A stretch of DNA of 64,000 bases, from contig WHSO01000011.1 of NCBI GenBank assembly GCA_009380075.1, forward strand, positions 1-64,000, given 5' to 3'. The notes below the pieces were generated by a model. It ran no database searches, was not told where the DNA came from, and saw only the letters and a program-made list of their open reading frames with translations. Of the stretch, positions 42,975 to 52,110 are shown one piece after another; positions within the stretch are counted from its first letter, which is position 1, and the number at the start of each line of letters is the position of its first letter. The translations under genes and the position numbers were made by a program. This stretch comes from Alphaproteobacteria bacterium. GTDB lineage: Bacteria > Pseudomonadota > Alphaproteobacteria > SMXQ01.

Positions 42975-44695
42975 CCTCGCCCGGCGCCGCCGCGCGGTCG
43001 CCGTTCCGCCGGTTGCGGCCGGGGACGCTCGGCGCCTCGGTGGTGCTGCTGGTCATGCTGGTGCTGGTCGCCTATCCGCTGGTGCTCCTGGTGGAAGCGA
43101 GCTTCCTCGTCGAGGGCGCCGGCGGCGCCAAGGCCTATGGGTTCGAGCTGTGGCGCACGGCGTGGGATGCCCCCGGACTCGTGCCCTCCATCGTCAACAC
43201 CTTCTACCGCGTGGTGGTGACCGAGGTCATCGCCTTTCCCGCCGCGATCCTGATCGCCTGGGCGGTGGCGAGGACCGACCTTCCGGGCAAGAAGCTGATC
43301 GACGCCTTTTTCTGGATCGCCTTCTTCCTGCCGGCTCTGCCGGTGCTGATGGGATGGATACTGTTGTTCGACCCGCAGTACGGGCTCGCCAACCAGGCCT
43401 GGGCCTATCTGTTCGGCGTGGAAAAGGGGCCGTTCGACATCTACACCTTCTCCGGCATCATTTTCGCCCATATCGCCGCGCGGTCGGTCGCGGCGAAATA
43501 CATCTTCCTGTCGCCAGCCTTCCGTAACCTCGACGGGGCGATGGAGGAAGCGTCCCGCATCGCCGGGGCGAGCCCGCTGCGCACCTTGTTGCGCATCGTC
43601 ATTCCGGTGTTGATGCCGGCGTTCCTCATCACGCTGTGCATTTCGCTGATCCACTCGCTCGAATCCTTCGAGATCGAGCTGGTGCTCGGCCCGCCCACCA
43701 ATTTCTACGTCTTCTCCACAAAGATCTACCAGTTCATCCAGGAAGATCCGCCGATGTTCGGCGTCGCGACGGTGCTTGGGCTCGCCATCCTGGCCAGCAT
43801 GCTGCCGTTGATCTTCTGGCAGCAGTACCTGTCACATCAAAGAAGCTACGTCACGGTGACCAGCCATTTTTCGCTCAACATCCTGCGCCTGCGCGGCTGG
43901 CGCTGGCCGACCTTCGCCACCATCGCCGCCTTCGGCACGCTGATCACCGTGGTACCAGTGGTGTTCCTGGTCATGGGCACGTTCATGAGCCTCTACGGCC
44001 ACTTCGGCCTCGCCGAGGCATGGACGCTCGATCACTGGGAGACGGTGCTCGCCGACCCGCCCATGCTGCGCGCGACCGGCAACACCCTGATCATGGGCGG
44101 CGCGGCGGCGCTGTTCGGCGTGTTCTGGTATTCGCTGGTGGCCTATATCTCGGTGCGCACCCGCTTCGCGGCGCGCGGCGTCCTCGACTTCCTGTCGTGG
44201 CTGCCGGCGAGCCTGCCGGGAATCATCCTCGGCCTCGCGCTGCTGTGGGTGTTCCTCAATGTCGAGCTGTTCCAGCCGCTTTACGGGACCATCGTCGTGC
44301 TGGTGGTGGCGTGCATCCTCAACAGCATTTCGACCGGCGTGCAGCTCGTCAAAAGCAACATGGTGCAGCTCGGCCGCGACCTCGAGGAAGCGTCCTTCAT
44401 CACCGGCGGATCGTGGGCCTATACGTTTCGGCGTATCGTGCTGCCGCTGCTCGGCCCGGTGCTGATCGCCGTCGGCCTGTTGACCTTTGTTTCCGCGGCG
44501 CGCAACGTATCGACCATCGCCATGCTGGTGGCGTCCGACAACCGGCCCCTCGCCATGCTGCAGGTCGACCATATCGTCGACGGCACGTTCGAGGCGGGGG
44601 CGGTCGTGGGCGTCCTCATCGTGCTGCTGACCCTCGGCATCGCCGTCATCGCCCGGATGATCGGGCGGCGCTTCGGATTTTCGGGACTGAGATAG
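42962..44695 (+). CDS. ABC transporter permease, two fused transmembrane domains, copy 2
   Basis: The 577-residue protein has two tandem permease domains like the one at 32531, with similar EAA loops (MEEASRIAGASPLRTLLRIVIPVL near residue 196; EEASFITGGSWAYTFRRIVLPLL near residue 475). About 12 transmembrane segments are expected. The ATG at 42962 lies within the end of the ATPase gene, giving a 13-base overlap, which is shared with the first system and supports common ancestry. The amidohydrolase gene follows 35 bases downstream, linking transport to catabolism in this operon. Confidence 0.94.
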   Translation: MAEVASPGAAARSPFRRLRPGTLGASVVLLVMLVLVAYPLVLLVEASFLVEGAGGAKAYGFELWRTAWDAPGLVPSIVNTFYRVVVTEVIAFPAAILIAWAVARTDLPGKKLIDAFFWIAFFLPALPVLMGWILLFDPQYGLANQAWAYLFGVEKGPFDIYTFSGIIFAHIAARSVAAKYIFLSPAFRNLDGAMEEASRIAGASPLRTLLRIVIPVLMPAFLITLCISLIHSLESFEIELVLGPPTNFYVFSTKIYQFIQEDPPMFGVATVLGLAILASMLPLIFWQQYLSHQRSYVTVTSHFSLNILRLRGWRWPTFATIAAFGTLITVVPVVFLVMGTFMSLYGHFGLAEAWTLDHWETVLADPPMLRATGNTLIMGGAAALFGVFWYSLVAYISVRTRFAARGVLDFLSWLPASLPGIILGLALLWVFLNVELFQPLYGTIVVLVVACILNSISTGVQLVKSNMVQLGRDLEEASFITGGSWAYTFRRIVLPLLGPVLIAVGLLTFVSAARNVSTIAMLVASDNRPLAMLQVDHIVDGTFEAGAVVGVLIVLLTLGIAVIARMIGRRFGFSGLR

Positions 44696-44730
44696 AAACA
44701 CCGCACCAAAAAGCTACCTGGGGAGAAACC

Positions 44731-45714
44731 ATGATCATCGACGCCCATACTCACTACCACGCCCACGGCATCCTCAATGCCGTGTTCAACCACCTCTACG
44801 GGCATAACTACGCACCCATCCGTCCCGCCCACGGCGACGAGGAACTGCACCTCAAGCTGATGGACGAACGCGGCTACGACATGCAGATCATCTCCCAGCC
44901 GCCGTTCACCCAGGTCCACGACCAGAAGGCCTACCTCGGCATCGCCCAGGCCAGGGCCTTCAACACCTCGATGGCGAAATGCGTCGAGGAGCATCCCGGC
45001 AAGTTCCGCGCCGTCGCGTCGCTGCCGCTCCAGGACATTCCCGCGTCGGTGAAGGAGATGAACCGCGCGATCAAGGAACTCGGCATGATCGGCTGCATGC
45101 TCAACGTCGACATCTCCCGCCGCGGCACGGCGCCGACCAACGACGAGGAATACTGGTTCCCCATTTACGAGGAAGCCTGCAAGCTGAACGTCCCGCTGTT
45201 CGTCCATCCGGGCTCGTCCGGCCTGCCGCGCCACCAGAAGTATTCGCTGGCGCTGCACCTCGGCTTCATCTTCGGCGAGACCGAATTCCTGACCACCTTC
45301 ATCTACGGCGACGTGTTCAAGCGCTTCCCCGATCTCAAGATCCTGTGCTCGCACGGCGGCGGCGCGATCCCCTATCAGGTCGGGCGCTTCCAGGCCTCGA
45401 CCTGCCCCGACCTCAAGGGCGAACGCGGCCCCCGCATCCCGATCGACGGTACCTTCCTCGACAACCTGCGCAAGATGCACTTCGACACCTGCATGTATTC
45501 GCCCGAAGGCATCGAATGCCTGATCAAGGTCGTCGGCGTCGATCAGGTCCTGTTCGGCACCGAATGCCCGGGCATGGGCATGGCGCGTCGCCCCGACGGC
45601 CGGTCCTATGATAACGTGGAAGACTATATCAACGGCTTCGGCTGGCTGAGCGAGGCCGAGAAGGCCAAGATATTCTCCGGCAACGCCATCAAGCTGTTCA
45701 AGATCAAGGTCTGA
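44731..45714 (+). CDS. Amidohydrolase-superfamily protein, LigJ/ACMSD-like
   Basis: The 327-residue protein is an amidohydrolase of the ACMSD/LigJ branch (decarboxylases such as gamma-resorcylate decarboxylase, and the hydratase LigJ acting on 4-oxalomesaconate). The metal motif DAHTHYHAHG is at the N-terminus, His in FVHPGSS near residue 162, His in CSHGGG near residue 206, and the final acidic position is Glu in FGTECPGMGMA rather than the more usual Asp. The Glu and PGMG context resemble LigJ-type hydratases. GGGGAG precedes the ATG. Three LigK/RraA-family genes follow, which matches the hydratase-aldolase order of the protocatechuate 4,5-cleavage and gallate pathways. Confidence 0.8.
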   Translation: MIIDAHTHYHAHGILNAVFNHLYGHNYAPIRPAHGDEELHLKLMDERGYDMQIISQPPFTQVHDQKAYLGIAQARAFNTSMAKCVEEHPGKFRAVASLPLQDIPASVKEMNRAIKELGMIGCMLNVDISRRGTAPTNDEEYWFPIYEEACKLNVPLFVHPGSSGLPRHQKYSLALHLGFIFGETEFLTTFIYGDVFKRFPDLKILCSHGGGAIPYQVGRFQASTCPDLKGERGPRIPIDGTFLDNLRKMHFDTCMYSPEGIECLIKVVGVDQVLFGTECPGMGMARRPDGRSYDNVEDYINGFGWLSEAEKAKIFSGNAIKLFKIKV

Positions 45715-45734
45715 GAAAAGGAGGGTACGACAGG

Positions 45735-46403
45735 ATGGCACGCGACGCGTTGGTGGATCGCCTTTCGAAGCTCGACGCCTGCACGGTTTCCGATGCGCTC
45801 GATGCATTGGGCATCAAGGGCGCGACGCTGGGCATCCGGCCGCAGTGGCTGTGCCCGCGTATCGCGGGCCGTGCGGTGACCCTGAAGCTGAAGCCGCAGG
45901 GGACGGAAAAGCCCACCCGCCACCTCGGCACCGAGGCGATCGAGGCCGCCGATCCCGGCGACGTACTGGTCATGGAACTGGCCGGGCGCACCGACGTCCC
46001 GGGCTGGGGCGGGCTCCTGTCGCTCGCGGCGGCGACCAAGGGGATCGCCGGTATCGTCATCGACGGGGCCTGCCGCGACATCGACGATTCGGCCGCCGCC
46101 GGGTTCCCGGTCTACGCCCGCGCCGTGGTGCCGATCACCGCCCGCGGGCGCGTCATCCAGGACAGCGTCAACGCGGAGATCCAGTTCGCCGGCGTCCAGG
46201 TCCACCCCGGCGACTACGTCGTCGCCGACGGTTCCGGTACCATCATCATCCCCCAGGCGCGCGCCGAAGAGGCGATCGCAAAGGGCGAGGAAATCGGCGC
46301 CCGCGAGGCGCGCATGGCCGAGGCGGTGCGCAAGGGCGCGTCCATCGTCACGGTGATGGAACAGGGCGGCTACGAACAGATGCTCAACAAGGACAAGAAG
46401 TAG
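45735..46403 (+). CDS. RraA/LigK-family aldolase-like protein, copy 1
   Basis: The 222-residue protein belongs to the RraA-like family, which includes the class II pyruvate aldolases HMG/CHA aldolase (LigK/ProA) and the RNase E inhibitor RraA. GWGGLLSLAAATKGIAGIVIDGACRDIDD at residues 94-122 contains the G...DGxxRD catalytic motif of the aldolases. AGGAGG precedes the ATG. It follows the LigJ-like gene by 20 bases and precedes two more members of the family. It probably cleaves a hydroxy-oxo-acid to oxo acids. An RNase regulator is unlikely in this setting. Confidence 0.85.
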   Translation: MARDALVDRLSKLDACTVSDALDALGIKGATLGIRPQWLCPRIAGRAVTLKLKPQGTEKPTRHLGTEAIEAADPGDVLVMELAGRTDVPGWGGLLSLAAATKGIAGIVIDGACRDIDDSAAAGFPVYARAVVPITARGRVIQDSVNAEIQFAGVQVHPGDYVVADGSGTIIIPQARAEEAIAKGEEIGAREARMAEAVRKGASIVTVMEQGGYEQMLNKDKK

Positions 46404-46411
46404 GACAGTTC

Positions 46412-47059
46412 ATGGACGCGATCATCGAAGGTTTCAAGAAACTCGCCAGTGCGTCGATCTCCGACGCGCTCGACCGTCTCGGCATCCACGGCATGGCCCT
46501 GGGCATCGGCCCGCTCGCCAACGGCCATCACGTGGTCGGCCGCGCCTTCACGCTCAAGTACCGCCCCTGCGGCCTCGTCAAGGGGACCGTCGGCGACTAC
46601 ATCGACGACGTGCCACCGGGCGGCGTGGTGGTGCTGGATAACGCCGGTCGCCTCGACTGCACCGTGTGGGGCGATATCCTGACCACCACGGCGAAGCAAC
46701 GCGGCGTCGCCGGCACCGTCATCCACGGCGTCTGCCGCGATGTTGCGGGGTCGCTGGAAGTGGGCTACCCGATCTTCTCGCGCGGGCGCTTCATGCGCAC
46801 CGGCAAGGACCGGGTCGAGGTCGACGGCACCAACGTCACCGTCTCGCTCGGCGACGTGCAGGTCCGGCCGGGCGATATCGTGGTCGGCACCGATGACGGC
46901 GTTCTCGTCGTGCCGGTGGAGAAGGAAAAGGACGTCCTCGACATCGCCTCTGCCGTCGCCGAAGCCGAGGCGCGCATCGTCGCTGACGTGAAGGCGGGCG
47001 TGAAGCTGGCCGCCGCCCGCAAGAAACACGGCTATCACAGTCTCCAGACCAAGAGGTAG
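46412..47059 (+). CDS. RraA/LigK-family aldolase-like protein, copy 2
   Basis: The 215-residue paralog contains GDILTTTAKQRGVAGTVIHGVCRDVAG, where the usual D of VIDG is His but the RD pair remains. The rest of the domain (ASISDALDRLGIHGMALGIG) aligns well with copy 1. AGGA precedes the ATG, 8 bases after the previous stop. Whether it is an active aldolase, a subunit of a hetero-oligomer or a regulator cannot be told. The tandem of three suggests a shared complex or different substrates. Confidence 0.85.
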   Translation: MDAIIEGFKKLASASISDALDRLGIHGMALGIGPLANGHHVVGRAFTLKYRPCGLVKGTVGDYIDDVPPGGVVVLDNAGRLDCTVWGDILTTTAKQRGVAGTVIHGVCRDVAGSLEVGYPIFSRGRFMRTGKDRVEVDGTNVTVSLGDVQVRPGDIVVGTDDGVLVVPVEKEKDVLDIASAVAEAEARIVADVKAGVKLAAARKKHGYHSLQTKR

Positions 47060-47066
47060 GAACCCC

Positions 47067-47714
47067 ATGAATCTCAATTTTCCCCGGCCCGACGCCGCCC
47101 TGCTGGCGCGCGCGGCCAAGCTCCCGTCCGCCACCATCCACGAGGCCATGGGCCGTAAGGGCGCGCTTCCCGCCGCCATCAAGCCGGTTTCGTCGCGCTG
47201 GAAGATCTGCGGCCCGGCGCTGACCGTGAAGGCGAAGCCCTTCAACAACATCAACATCCATCGCGCCATCTACCTGGCGAAACCCGGTGACGTCCTCGTC
47301 GTCGACGTCGGCGGCGGCTACGAGGCGGGCTACTTCGGCGAGATCATGGCCCATGCGTGCAAGGTGCGCGGGCTCGGCGGCCTCGTCATCGACGGCTGCG
47401 TGCGCGACGCGGACCTGCTGGAAGAGATCGGGTTTCCCGTTTTTGCCCGCGGCCTCGCCATACAGGGCACGACCAAGGACGAAGGCGGCGCGATCGCCGA
47501 AGCTCTCACCATCGGCAACGTCACCGTCGTGCCCGGCGACGTCATCAACGGCGACCGCGACGGTGTGGTGGTGGTGGCCAAGGCCAATCTCGCCGCGGCG
47601 CTCGACGCCTCGGAAGCGCGTGAGGACAAGGAAGCCGGGACGATCGCGGCGCTCAAATCGGGCAAGTCCACGATCGAGCTCTACGGCTGGGCGCCGCTGC
47701 CCAAGGGCCAATAG
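47067..47714 (+). CDS. RraA/LigK-family aldolase-like protein, copy 3 (4-carboxy-4-hydroxy-2-oxoadipate aldolase-like)
   Basis: The 215-residue protein is the most LigK/ProA-like of the three. GYFGEIMAHACKVRGLGGLVIDGCVRDADLLEEIGFPVFARG has the complete VIDGxxRD active-site motif and the following substrate loop (GTTKDEGGAI). Such enzymes cleave 4-carboxy-4-hydroxy-2-oxoadipate into pyruvate and oxaloacetate after LigJ. AGGA precedes the ATG, 7 bases after copy 2. It is followed after 2 bases by the class II aldolase gene. Confidence 0.87.
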   Translation: MNLNFPRPDAALLARAAKLPSATIHEAMGRKGALPAAIKPVSSRWKICGPALTVKAKPFNNINIHRAIYLAKPGDVLVVDVGGGYEAGYFGEIMAHACKVRGLGGLVIDGCVRDADLLEEIGFPVFARGLAIQGTTKDEGGAIAEALTIGNVTVVPGDVINGDRDGVVVVAKANLAAALDASEAREDKEAGTIAALKSGKSTIELYGWAPLPKGQ

Positions 47715-47716
47715 CG

Positions 47717-48490
47717 ATGAGCGATCTGTCGGGCGAACGCGAACTCGTCGCCAGGGCGTGCCGCATGATCGGCAACCTCGGCGTGACCAAGGCCGCGACC
47801 GGGCATATCAGCCGGCGGGTGGACGGCGGCTTCCTGGTGCGCGCCCGCGGGCCGGACGAGGTCGGCGTGCGCTACACGACGGCGGACGAAGTCATCAAGG
47901 TGGACGCCGACGGCAGGAAGCTCGACGGGCCCGAAGGGCTCAAGGCGCCGCAGGAGGTGTTCATCCATTCCTGGCTGTACAAGTCGCGGCCCGACGTGAA
48001 CAGCGTCGTGCACGTCCACCCCGCCACGGTGGTGTTATTCACCATCACGGAAAAACAGATTTTACCGGTGATCGGTGCCTACGACCCGACCGGACTGCGT
48101 CTCGCCATCGAGGGACCAGCGCTCTATGATCGCGCCATCCTCATTAAGGATGATGCGCTCGGCAAGGAATTCGCCGGAGTCATGGGGCGGGCGCGGATCT
48201 GTCTCATGCGTGGTCACGGCATCACCACGGTGGGACCCACGGTGGAGGAAGCCACGCTCGCGGCGATCAAGATCAACGAACTGGCGGAAATGAACTATCA
48301 GGCCTATCATTTGGGCACTCCCCGGCCGATCTCCGACGACGATATCCGGACCTTCGTGCCCGGGTACAAGTTGGACGGTCAGGGCAAGAAGGCGTCGGAC
48401 GGTCCCATGGCGCCGCTGACAGGGAACATCCGTTCCTCGTGGCGCTACTACGCGACGCTGGCGGGTGAAAAGGATTCCGCCGACGGGTAA
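47717..48490 (+). CDS. Class II aldolase/adducin-family protein, copy 2
   Basis: The 257-residue protein is a class II aldolase-fold enzyme. Metal His are in SVVHVHPATVV near residue 98 and RGHGITTVG near residue 160. It starts 2 bases after the stop of the RraA copy 3 gene, so translation is probably coupled. It precedes the Rieske gene by 12 bases. Together with the aldolases at 29497 and 58336, it shows that each oxygenase-containing cluster here carries one such gene. The reaction (retro-aldol or decarboxylation) is not deducible. Confidence 0.9.
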   Translation: MSDLSGERELVARACRMIGNLGVTKAATGHISRRVDGGFLVRARGPDEVGVRYTTADEVIKVDADGRKLDGPEGLKAPQEVFIHSWLYKSRPDVNSVVHVHPATVVLFTITEKQILPVIGAYDPTGLRLAIEGPALYDRAILIKDDALGKEFAGVMGRARICLMRGHGITTVGPTVEEATLAAIKINELAEMNYQAYHLGTPRPISDDDIRTFVPGYKLDGQGKKASDGPMAPLTGNIRSSWRYYATLAGEKDSADG

Positions 48491-48502
48491 TTGGAGGAAG
48501 AC

Positions 48503-49678
48503 ATGCTGTCCCATGAGGTGAACGAGTCGATGACGCGCGTCGGGCGCGGCACGCCGGCGGGCGAGCTCCTGCGCCGCTACTGGCAGCCGGTCGCGGCCGA
48601 GGCGGAACTGGCCGACGACAACCCCAAGCTGCGCATCCGCGCGCTGGGCGAGGACCTGGTCCTGTTCCGCGACGGCTCCGGCCGCCTCGGCCTGGTCGAG
48701 GAACAGTGCTGTCATCGTTCGGCGTCGCTCTTCTACGGCTTCGTCGAGGACGACGGAATCCGCTGCCCGTACCATGGCTGGAAATACGATTGCACGGGTG
48801 CGTGCATCGAGCAGCCGTTCGAGCCGAAGGACTCGACCCTCAAGGATCGCGTGAAGCAGCGCGCCTATCCGGTCGAGACGCTGGGTGGCATGGTCTGGGC
48901 CTACATGGGACCGGCGCCGGCGCCGCTTTTGCCGCGCTGGGGGCAGCTCCTGCGCGAGGATGGCGTGCGCGGCATCTACGTGCAGCCGGTGCTCGAGTGC
49001 AACTGGCTCCAGGTCATGGAGAACTCCGTCGACCCCTGCCACACCTATTACCTGCATGCCCATACGCTGATGCTTAAGGGCAAAGGTAATTATGGCGCCT
49101 ACTACTATCGCCCGATCGAGAAGATGCATTTCGAGATTGTCGAGGAACCGAACTGGGTCGGCGTGCGCAAGCAGCGCATCTACGGTGGCGACAAGGCCGA
49201 GGAAGAAGAGGGCCATCCGGTGATCTTCCCGAATTACCTGCTGTCGCCCCAGCGCGAGCACATCGTCATGCACATGCGTCTGCCGGTGGATGACACCCAC
49301 ACCAAGGTCTTCCGTTACCAGTTCACGCCCACGGTTGATGGCAGCCGTGTGGAGCAACCCGTTCCGGTGCCGGTCGCCTATATGCCGCCGATCAAGGACG
49401 CGGACGGTGCCTATCACATGGACAACTTCGCCTCCCACGACGGTATGGCGTGGGAGACCCAGGGCCCGATCACCGACCGCGCGCGCGAGAACCTCGGCAC
49501 CACGGACGCCGGCATCGCGCTCTACCGGCGCCTGCTGCGCGACCAGATCAAGCGCGTACAAGACGGCAAGGACCCGCTCGGCCTCATCCGCGATCCGCAG
49601 TTGAACGAATACATCGACATCCCGGTCTCCACCGGCCAGGCGCGCGTCGCGCGTGAAGGCGGAAGCGTCAGTGCATGA
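48503..49678 (+). CDS. Rieske non-heme iron oxygenase alpha subunit, copy 3
   Basis: The 391-residue protein, shorter than copies 1 and 2, has the Rieske ligands in EQCCHRSASLFYGFVEDDGIRC followed by PYHGW near residues 68-94; the first motif is C-C-H rather than C-P-H. The catalytic iron motif is ENSVDPCHTYYLH near residue 173. It is likely an aromatic-acid hydroxylase or demethylase. GGAGG lies 6-10 bases before ATG 48503; a TTG four codons upstream is an alternative. Its stop overlaps the start of the first bicupin (ATGA), so the oxygenase and the bicupin are translationally coupled. Confidence 0.92.
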   Translation: MLSHEVNESMTRVGRGTPAGELLRRYWQPVAAEAELADDNPKLRIRALGEDLVLFRDGSGRLGLVEEQCCHRSASLFYGFVEDDGIRCPYHGWKYDCTGACIEQPFEPKDSTLKDRVKQRAYPVETLGGMVWAYMGPAPAPLLPRWGQLLREDGVRGIYVQPVLECNWLQVMENSVDPCHTYYLHAHTLMLKGKGNYGAYYYRPIEKMHFEIVEEPNWVGVRKQRIYGGDKAEEEEGHPVIFPNYLLSPQREHIVMHMRLPVDDTHTKVFRYQFTPTVDGSRVEQPVPVPVAYMPPIKDADGAYHMDNFASHDGMAWETQGPITDRARENLGTTDAGIALYRRLLRDQIKRVQDGKDPLGLIRDPQLNEYIDIPVSTGQARVAREGGSVSA

Positions 49679-50787
49679 GTAAAGCGTCTCGTCCGGCGGC
49701 GCCGAACGATCCGGAAGCACAGGTCTTCAAGCGCCCGCCCCAGTACTACAATGTCTGGCAGCGGGGCGAGGGCATTCCCGTCCACGAGACCTTCCACGTC
49801 GAGAGCCTGCAGGACGTGGGGGTCGGGCCGTGGAAGCGGTTCGGCGCCAACGGCTGCTTCATCAACCTGACCGACAGTTTCCTGGTCGGTGCCTTCGTGC
49901 TGGAAATCCCGCCGGGCAAGACGCTCAATCCCATGCACCACCTGTTCGAAGGCACGACCTACGTCGTCGCCGGCGCGGGGGAAACGGTGATCGAGCAGAA
50001 GGGCAGCCCGACGCGCAAGGTCACCTGGGCGGAACGGTCGCTGTTCGCGCCCCCGCTCAACACCACCTACCAGCACCGCAACACCGATTCCGACCGGCCG
50101 GCGCGGCTCCTCGTCGTCAACAACGCGCCCCTGGTGCTGAGCCTCTATCACGACGACGACTTTGTCTTCGGTTCCGACTACATGTTCAGGTGTCGCTACG
50201 AGGGCGAGGACAACTATTTCGACGGCATCCCCGAATACCTCGGCAGCCGCCTGTCGCGGGTCAACTACATCCGCGACGTCGGCACCTACGAGCTCTACAA
50301 CTGGGAAATGCGCGGCAAGGGCGCCAAGACCGCGTTCATGTCGCTGTCGTCGGGCACGCTGGCCGCGCATATTTCGTCGTTCGAGGTGGGGACCTACAAG
50401 AAGGCGCACCGGCACGGGGCCGGCGCCCATGTGGTGATGCTGGATGGCGAGGGCTATTCGCTGCTGTGGAAGGAAGGCGACCGCCCGACCCGCGTCAACT
50501 GGCGCGCCGGCACGATGTTCGCGCCGCCCGAATGGTGGTACCACCAGCATTTCAACACCGGCAAGGAGCCGGCGCGTTACCTCGCCATCCGCAACAACAA
50601 TCCGGAGCATCCGCTCCGCTTGGGCATGCCGCGCATCCGCGACAGCGGCGAGGGCATGACCCAGTTCGGCAAGGCCCAGATCGACTTCAGTGAGGAGGAT
50701 CCCGCCATCTTTGCCGAATACGCGGCCGAACTCACCGCCAAGGGGGTCGAACTGCGCCAGGCGAGGCCCGTCTACCGCTCGGCCTGA
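49675..50787 (+). CDS. Bicupin, copy 1 (gentisate-dioxygenase-like)
   Basis: The 370-residue protein has two cupin domains. Domain 1: PGKTLNPMHHLFEGTTYVVAGAGE, and PPLNTTYQHRNTD. Domain 2: YKKAHRHGAGAHVVMLDGEG near residues 240-259, then PPEWWYHQHFNTG. The second site has HRH like gentisate 1,2-dioxygenase; the first lacks the first His of the HxH motif. These features suggest one Fe(II) site in domain 2 and ring-cleaving activity, unproven. The start overlaps the Rieske stop (ATGA). Two close paralogs follow at 50960 and 52111, and a part of a fourth lies at 63533. Confidence 0.88.
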   Translation: MSKASRPAAPNDPEAQVFKRPPQYYNVWQRGEGIPVHETFHVESLQDVGVGPWKRFGANGCFINLTDSFLVGAFVLEIPPGKTLNPMHHLFEGTTYVVAGAGETVIEQKGSPTRKVTWAERSLFAPPLNTTYQHRNTDSDRPARLLVVNNAPLVLSLYHDDDFVFGSDYMFRCRYEGEDNYFDGIPEYLGSRLSRVNYIRDVGTYELYNWEMRGKGAKTAFMSLSSGTLAAHISSFEVGTYKKAHRHGAGAHVVMLDGEGYSLLWKEGDRPTRVNWRAGTMFAPPEWWYHQHFNTGKEPARYLAIRNNNPEHPLRLGMPRIRDSGEGMTQFGKAQIDFSEEDPAIFAEYAAELTAKGVELRQARPVYRSA

Positions 50788-50959
50788 CGCGGGGGGATTC
50801 GCCTTTCCGGAAAGGAAATGTTGCCTAAAATGGCGGTAATCACCGCCGGTTCCGCCTGTTAGCCTGCGGCGGACAACGAGCAAGACAAGGCGCCCCGGGA
50901 AGGGAAGCGCAGGACAGGTATGCCGGGGGCCACGCGGCATCCGGGGAGGGAACATCATC

Positions 50960-52093
50960 ATGGCAATTGTCGATAATTTCAACGCGTCCCAGGGCGGGCC
51001 GGAGACGCAGAAATTCAAGCGGCCGAAGCCGTTCTACGAACTGTGGCAGGCCAAGCAGGGCATTCCGTCCTACACCACCTTCCACGTGCAGGACCTCGCC
51101 GCGGTCGAGCTCGCGCACTGGGACCTGCTCGGCGTCGACGGCTGCTTCATGAACCTCGAGGACCCCTTCCTCATTTCCTCCATGATCATCGAGCTCAAGC
51201 CCGGCCAGAAGACCAAGCCGCTGAAGCACATGTTCGAGACCTGGATCTTCGTCATCAAGGGCAAGGGCGAAACCCTGATCCGGCAGGACGGCGTCAAGGA
51301 TTCGGTCATTCCGTGGCAGTCGCGCTCGCTGTTCGGGCCGCCGTTGAACACCACCTACCAGCACCGCAATACCGACAGCACCGAAACCGCCCGCATCCTG
51401 ATGGTGACCAATGCGCCGTTGACGATGAACCTCTATCACAACGAACGCTACGTGTTCGACAACCCGTTCGTGTTCGAGGACCGCTATTCGGGCCAGCAGG
51501 GCTACTTCAACCCGACCTACGAAATCATCGCCCAGCGTTACGTGCGCACCAATATGATCACGGATGTGCGCGATTATTACCTGCACGAATGGAAGGAGCG
51601 CGGCATCGGCGCGCGCACGGTGTTCCTCACCGGCATGAGTCACCACACCGTCGGTGCCCATGTCTCGGAGTTCGAGCCGGGTACCTACAAGAAGGCGCAT
51701 CGGCACGGGCCGGGCGCGCATGTGATCATTCTGGAAGGCGAAGGCTATTCGCTGAACTGGAAGGAAGGCGACAAGCCGACGCGGGTGGACTGGCACGAGA
51801 ACTCCATGTTTTCGCCGCCGGACATGTGGTACCACCAGCATTTCAACACGGGAAAGGGACCGGCACGCTACCTCGCGCTCAAGAGCAAGGGCGCGCCGGA
51901 ACACCTCTGCCGCATCGGCGCGCCGGGACCCAACTCCGATCCCGATTTCGCCCAGAAGCACCAGATCGAGCACGAGGACGAGGATCCCGCGATTTACGAC
52001 GAATTTGCGGCCGAACTGAGGAAAACCGGCGCGGAACTGCGCCAGCCGCGGCCCGAGTACGGAAATCGTCACGCAGCCCCCGGCAGGCCGTAA
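50960..52093 (+). CDS. Bicupin, copy 2
   Basis: The 377-residue paralog has the same two-domain plan: PGQKTKPLKHMFETWIFVIKGKGE and PPLNTTYQHRNTD in domain 1, and YKKAHRHGPGAHVIILEGEG and PPDMWYHQHFNTG in domain 2. Domain 1 again reads K-H rather than H-x-H, so only domain 2 has the full His set. A 172-base gap separates it from copy 1, with no hairpin seen and possible read-through. GGGGAGGGAAC precedes the ATG. The three copies keep identical spacing of the main motifs, which points to tandem duplication with later divergence. Confidence 0.88.
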   Translation: MAIVDNFNASQGGPETQKFKRPKPFYELWQAKQGIPSYTTFHVQDLAAVELAHWDLLGVDGCFMNLEDPFLISSMIIELKPGQKTKPLKHMFETWIFVIKGKGETLIRQDGVKDSVIPWQSRSLFGPPLNTTYQHRNTDSTETARILMVTNAPLTMNLYHNERYVFDNPFVFEDRYSGQQGYFNPTYEIIAQRYVRTNMITDVRDYYLHEWKERGIGARTVFLTGMSHHTVGAHVSEFEPGTYKKAHRHGPGAHVIILEGEGYSLNWKEGDKPTRVDWHENSMFSPPDMWYHQHFNTGKGPARYLALKSKGAPEHLCRIGAPGPNSDPDFAQKHQIEHEDEDPAIYDEFAAELRKTGAELRQPRPEYGNRHAAPGRP

Positions 52094-52110
52094 CCCGATG
52101 GAGGAATGCC

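Noticed and set aside
43636-44730. In-frame upstream extension of the LigJ-like gene into the permease
   Set aside because: The extension is the wrong frame of the permease. ATG 44731 with a good ribosome site begins the DAHTH motif.
45735-47714. Reading the three RraA-family genes as RNase E inhibitors or menaquinone methyltransferases
   Set aside because: The aldolase DGxxRD motif (complete in copies 1 and 3) and the position after a LigJ-like gene favour LigK-type aldolases. The methyltransferase label is a known misannotation of this family.
51043-52110. In-frame upstream extension of bicupin copy 3 through copy 2
   Set aside because: It is the wrong frame of copy 2. TTG 52111 with GGAGGA upstream gives the same N-terminus as the paralogs.
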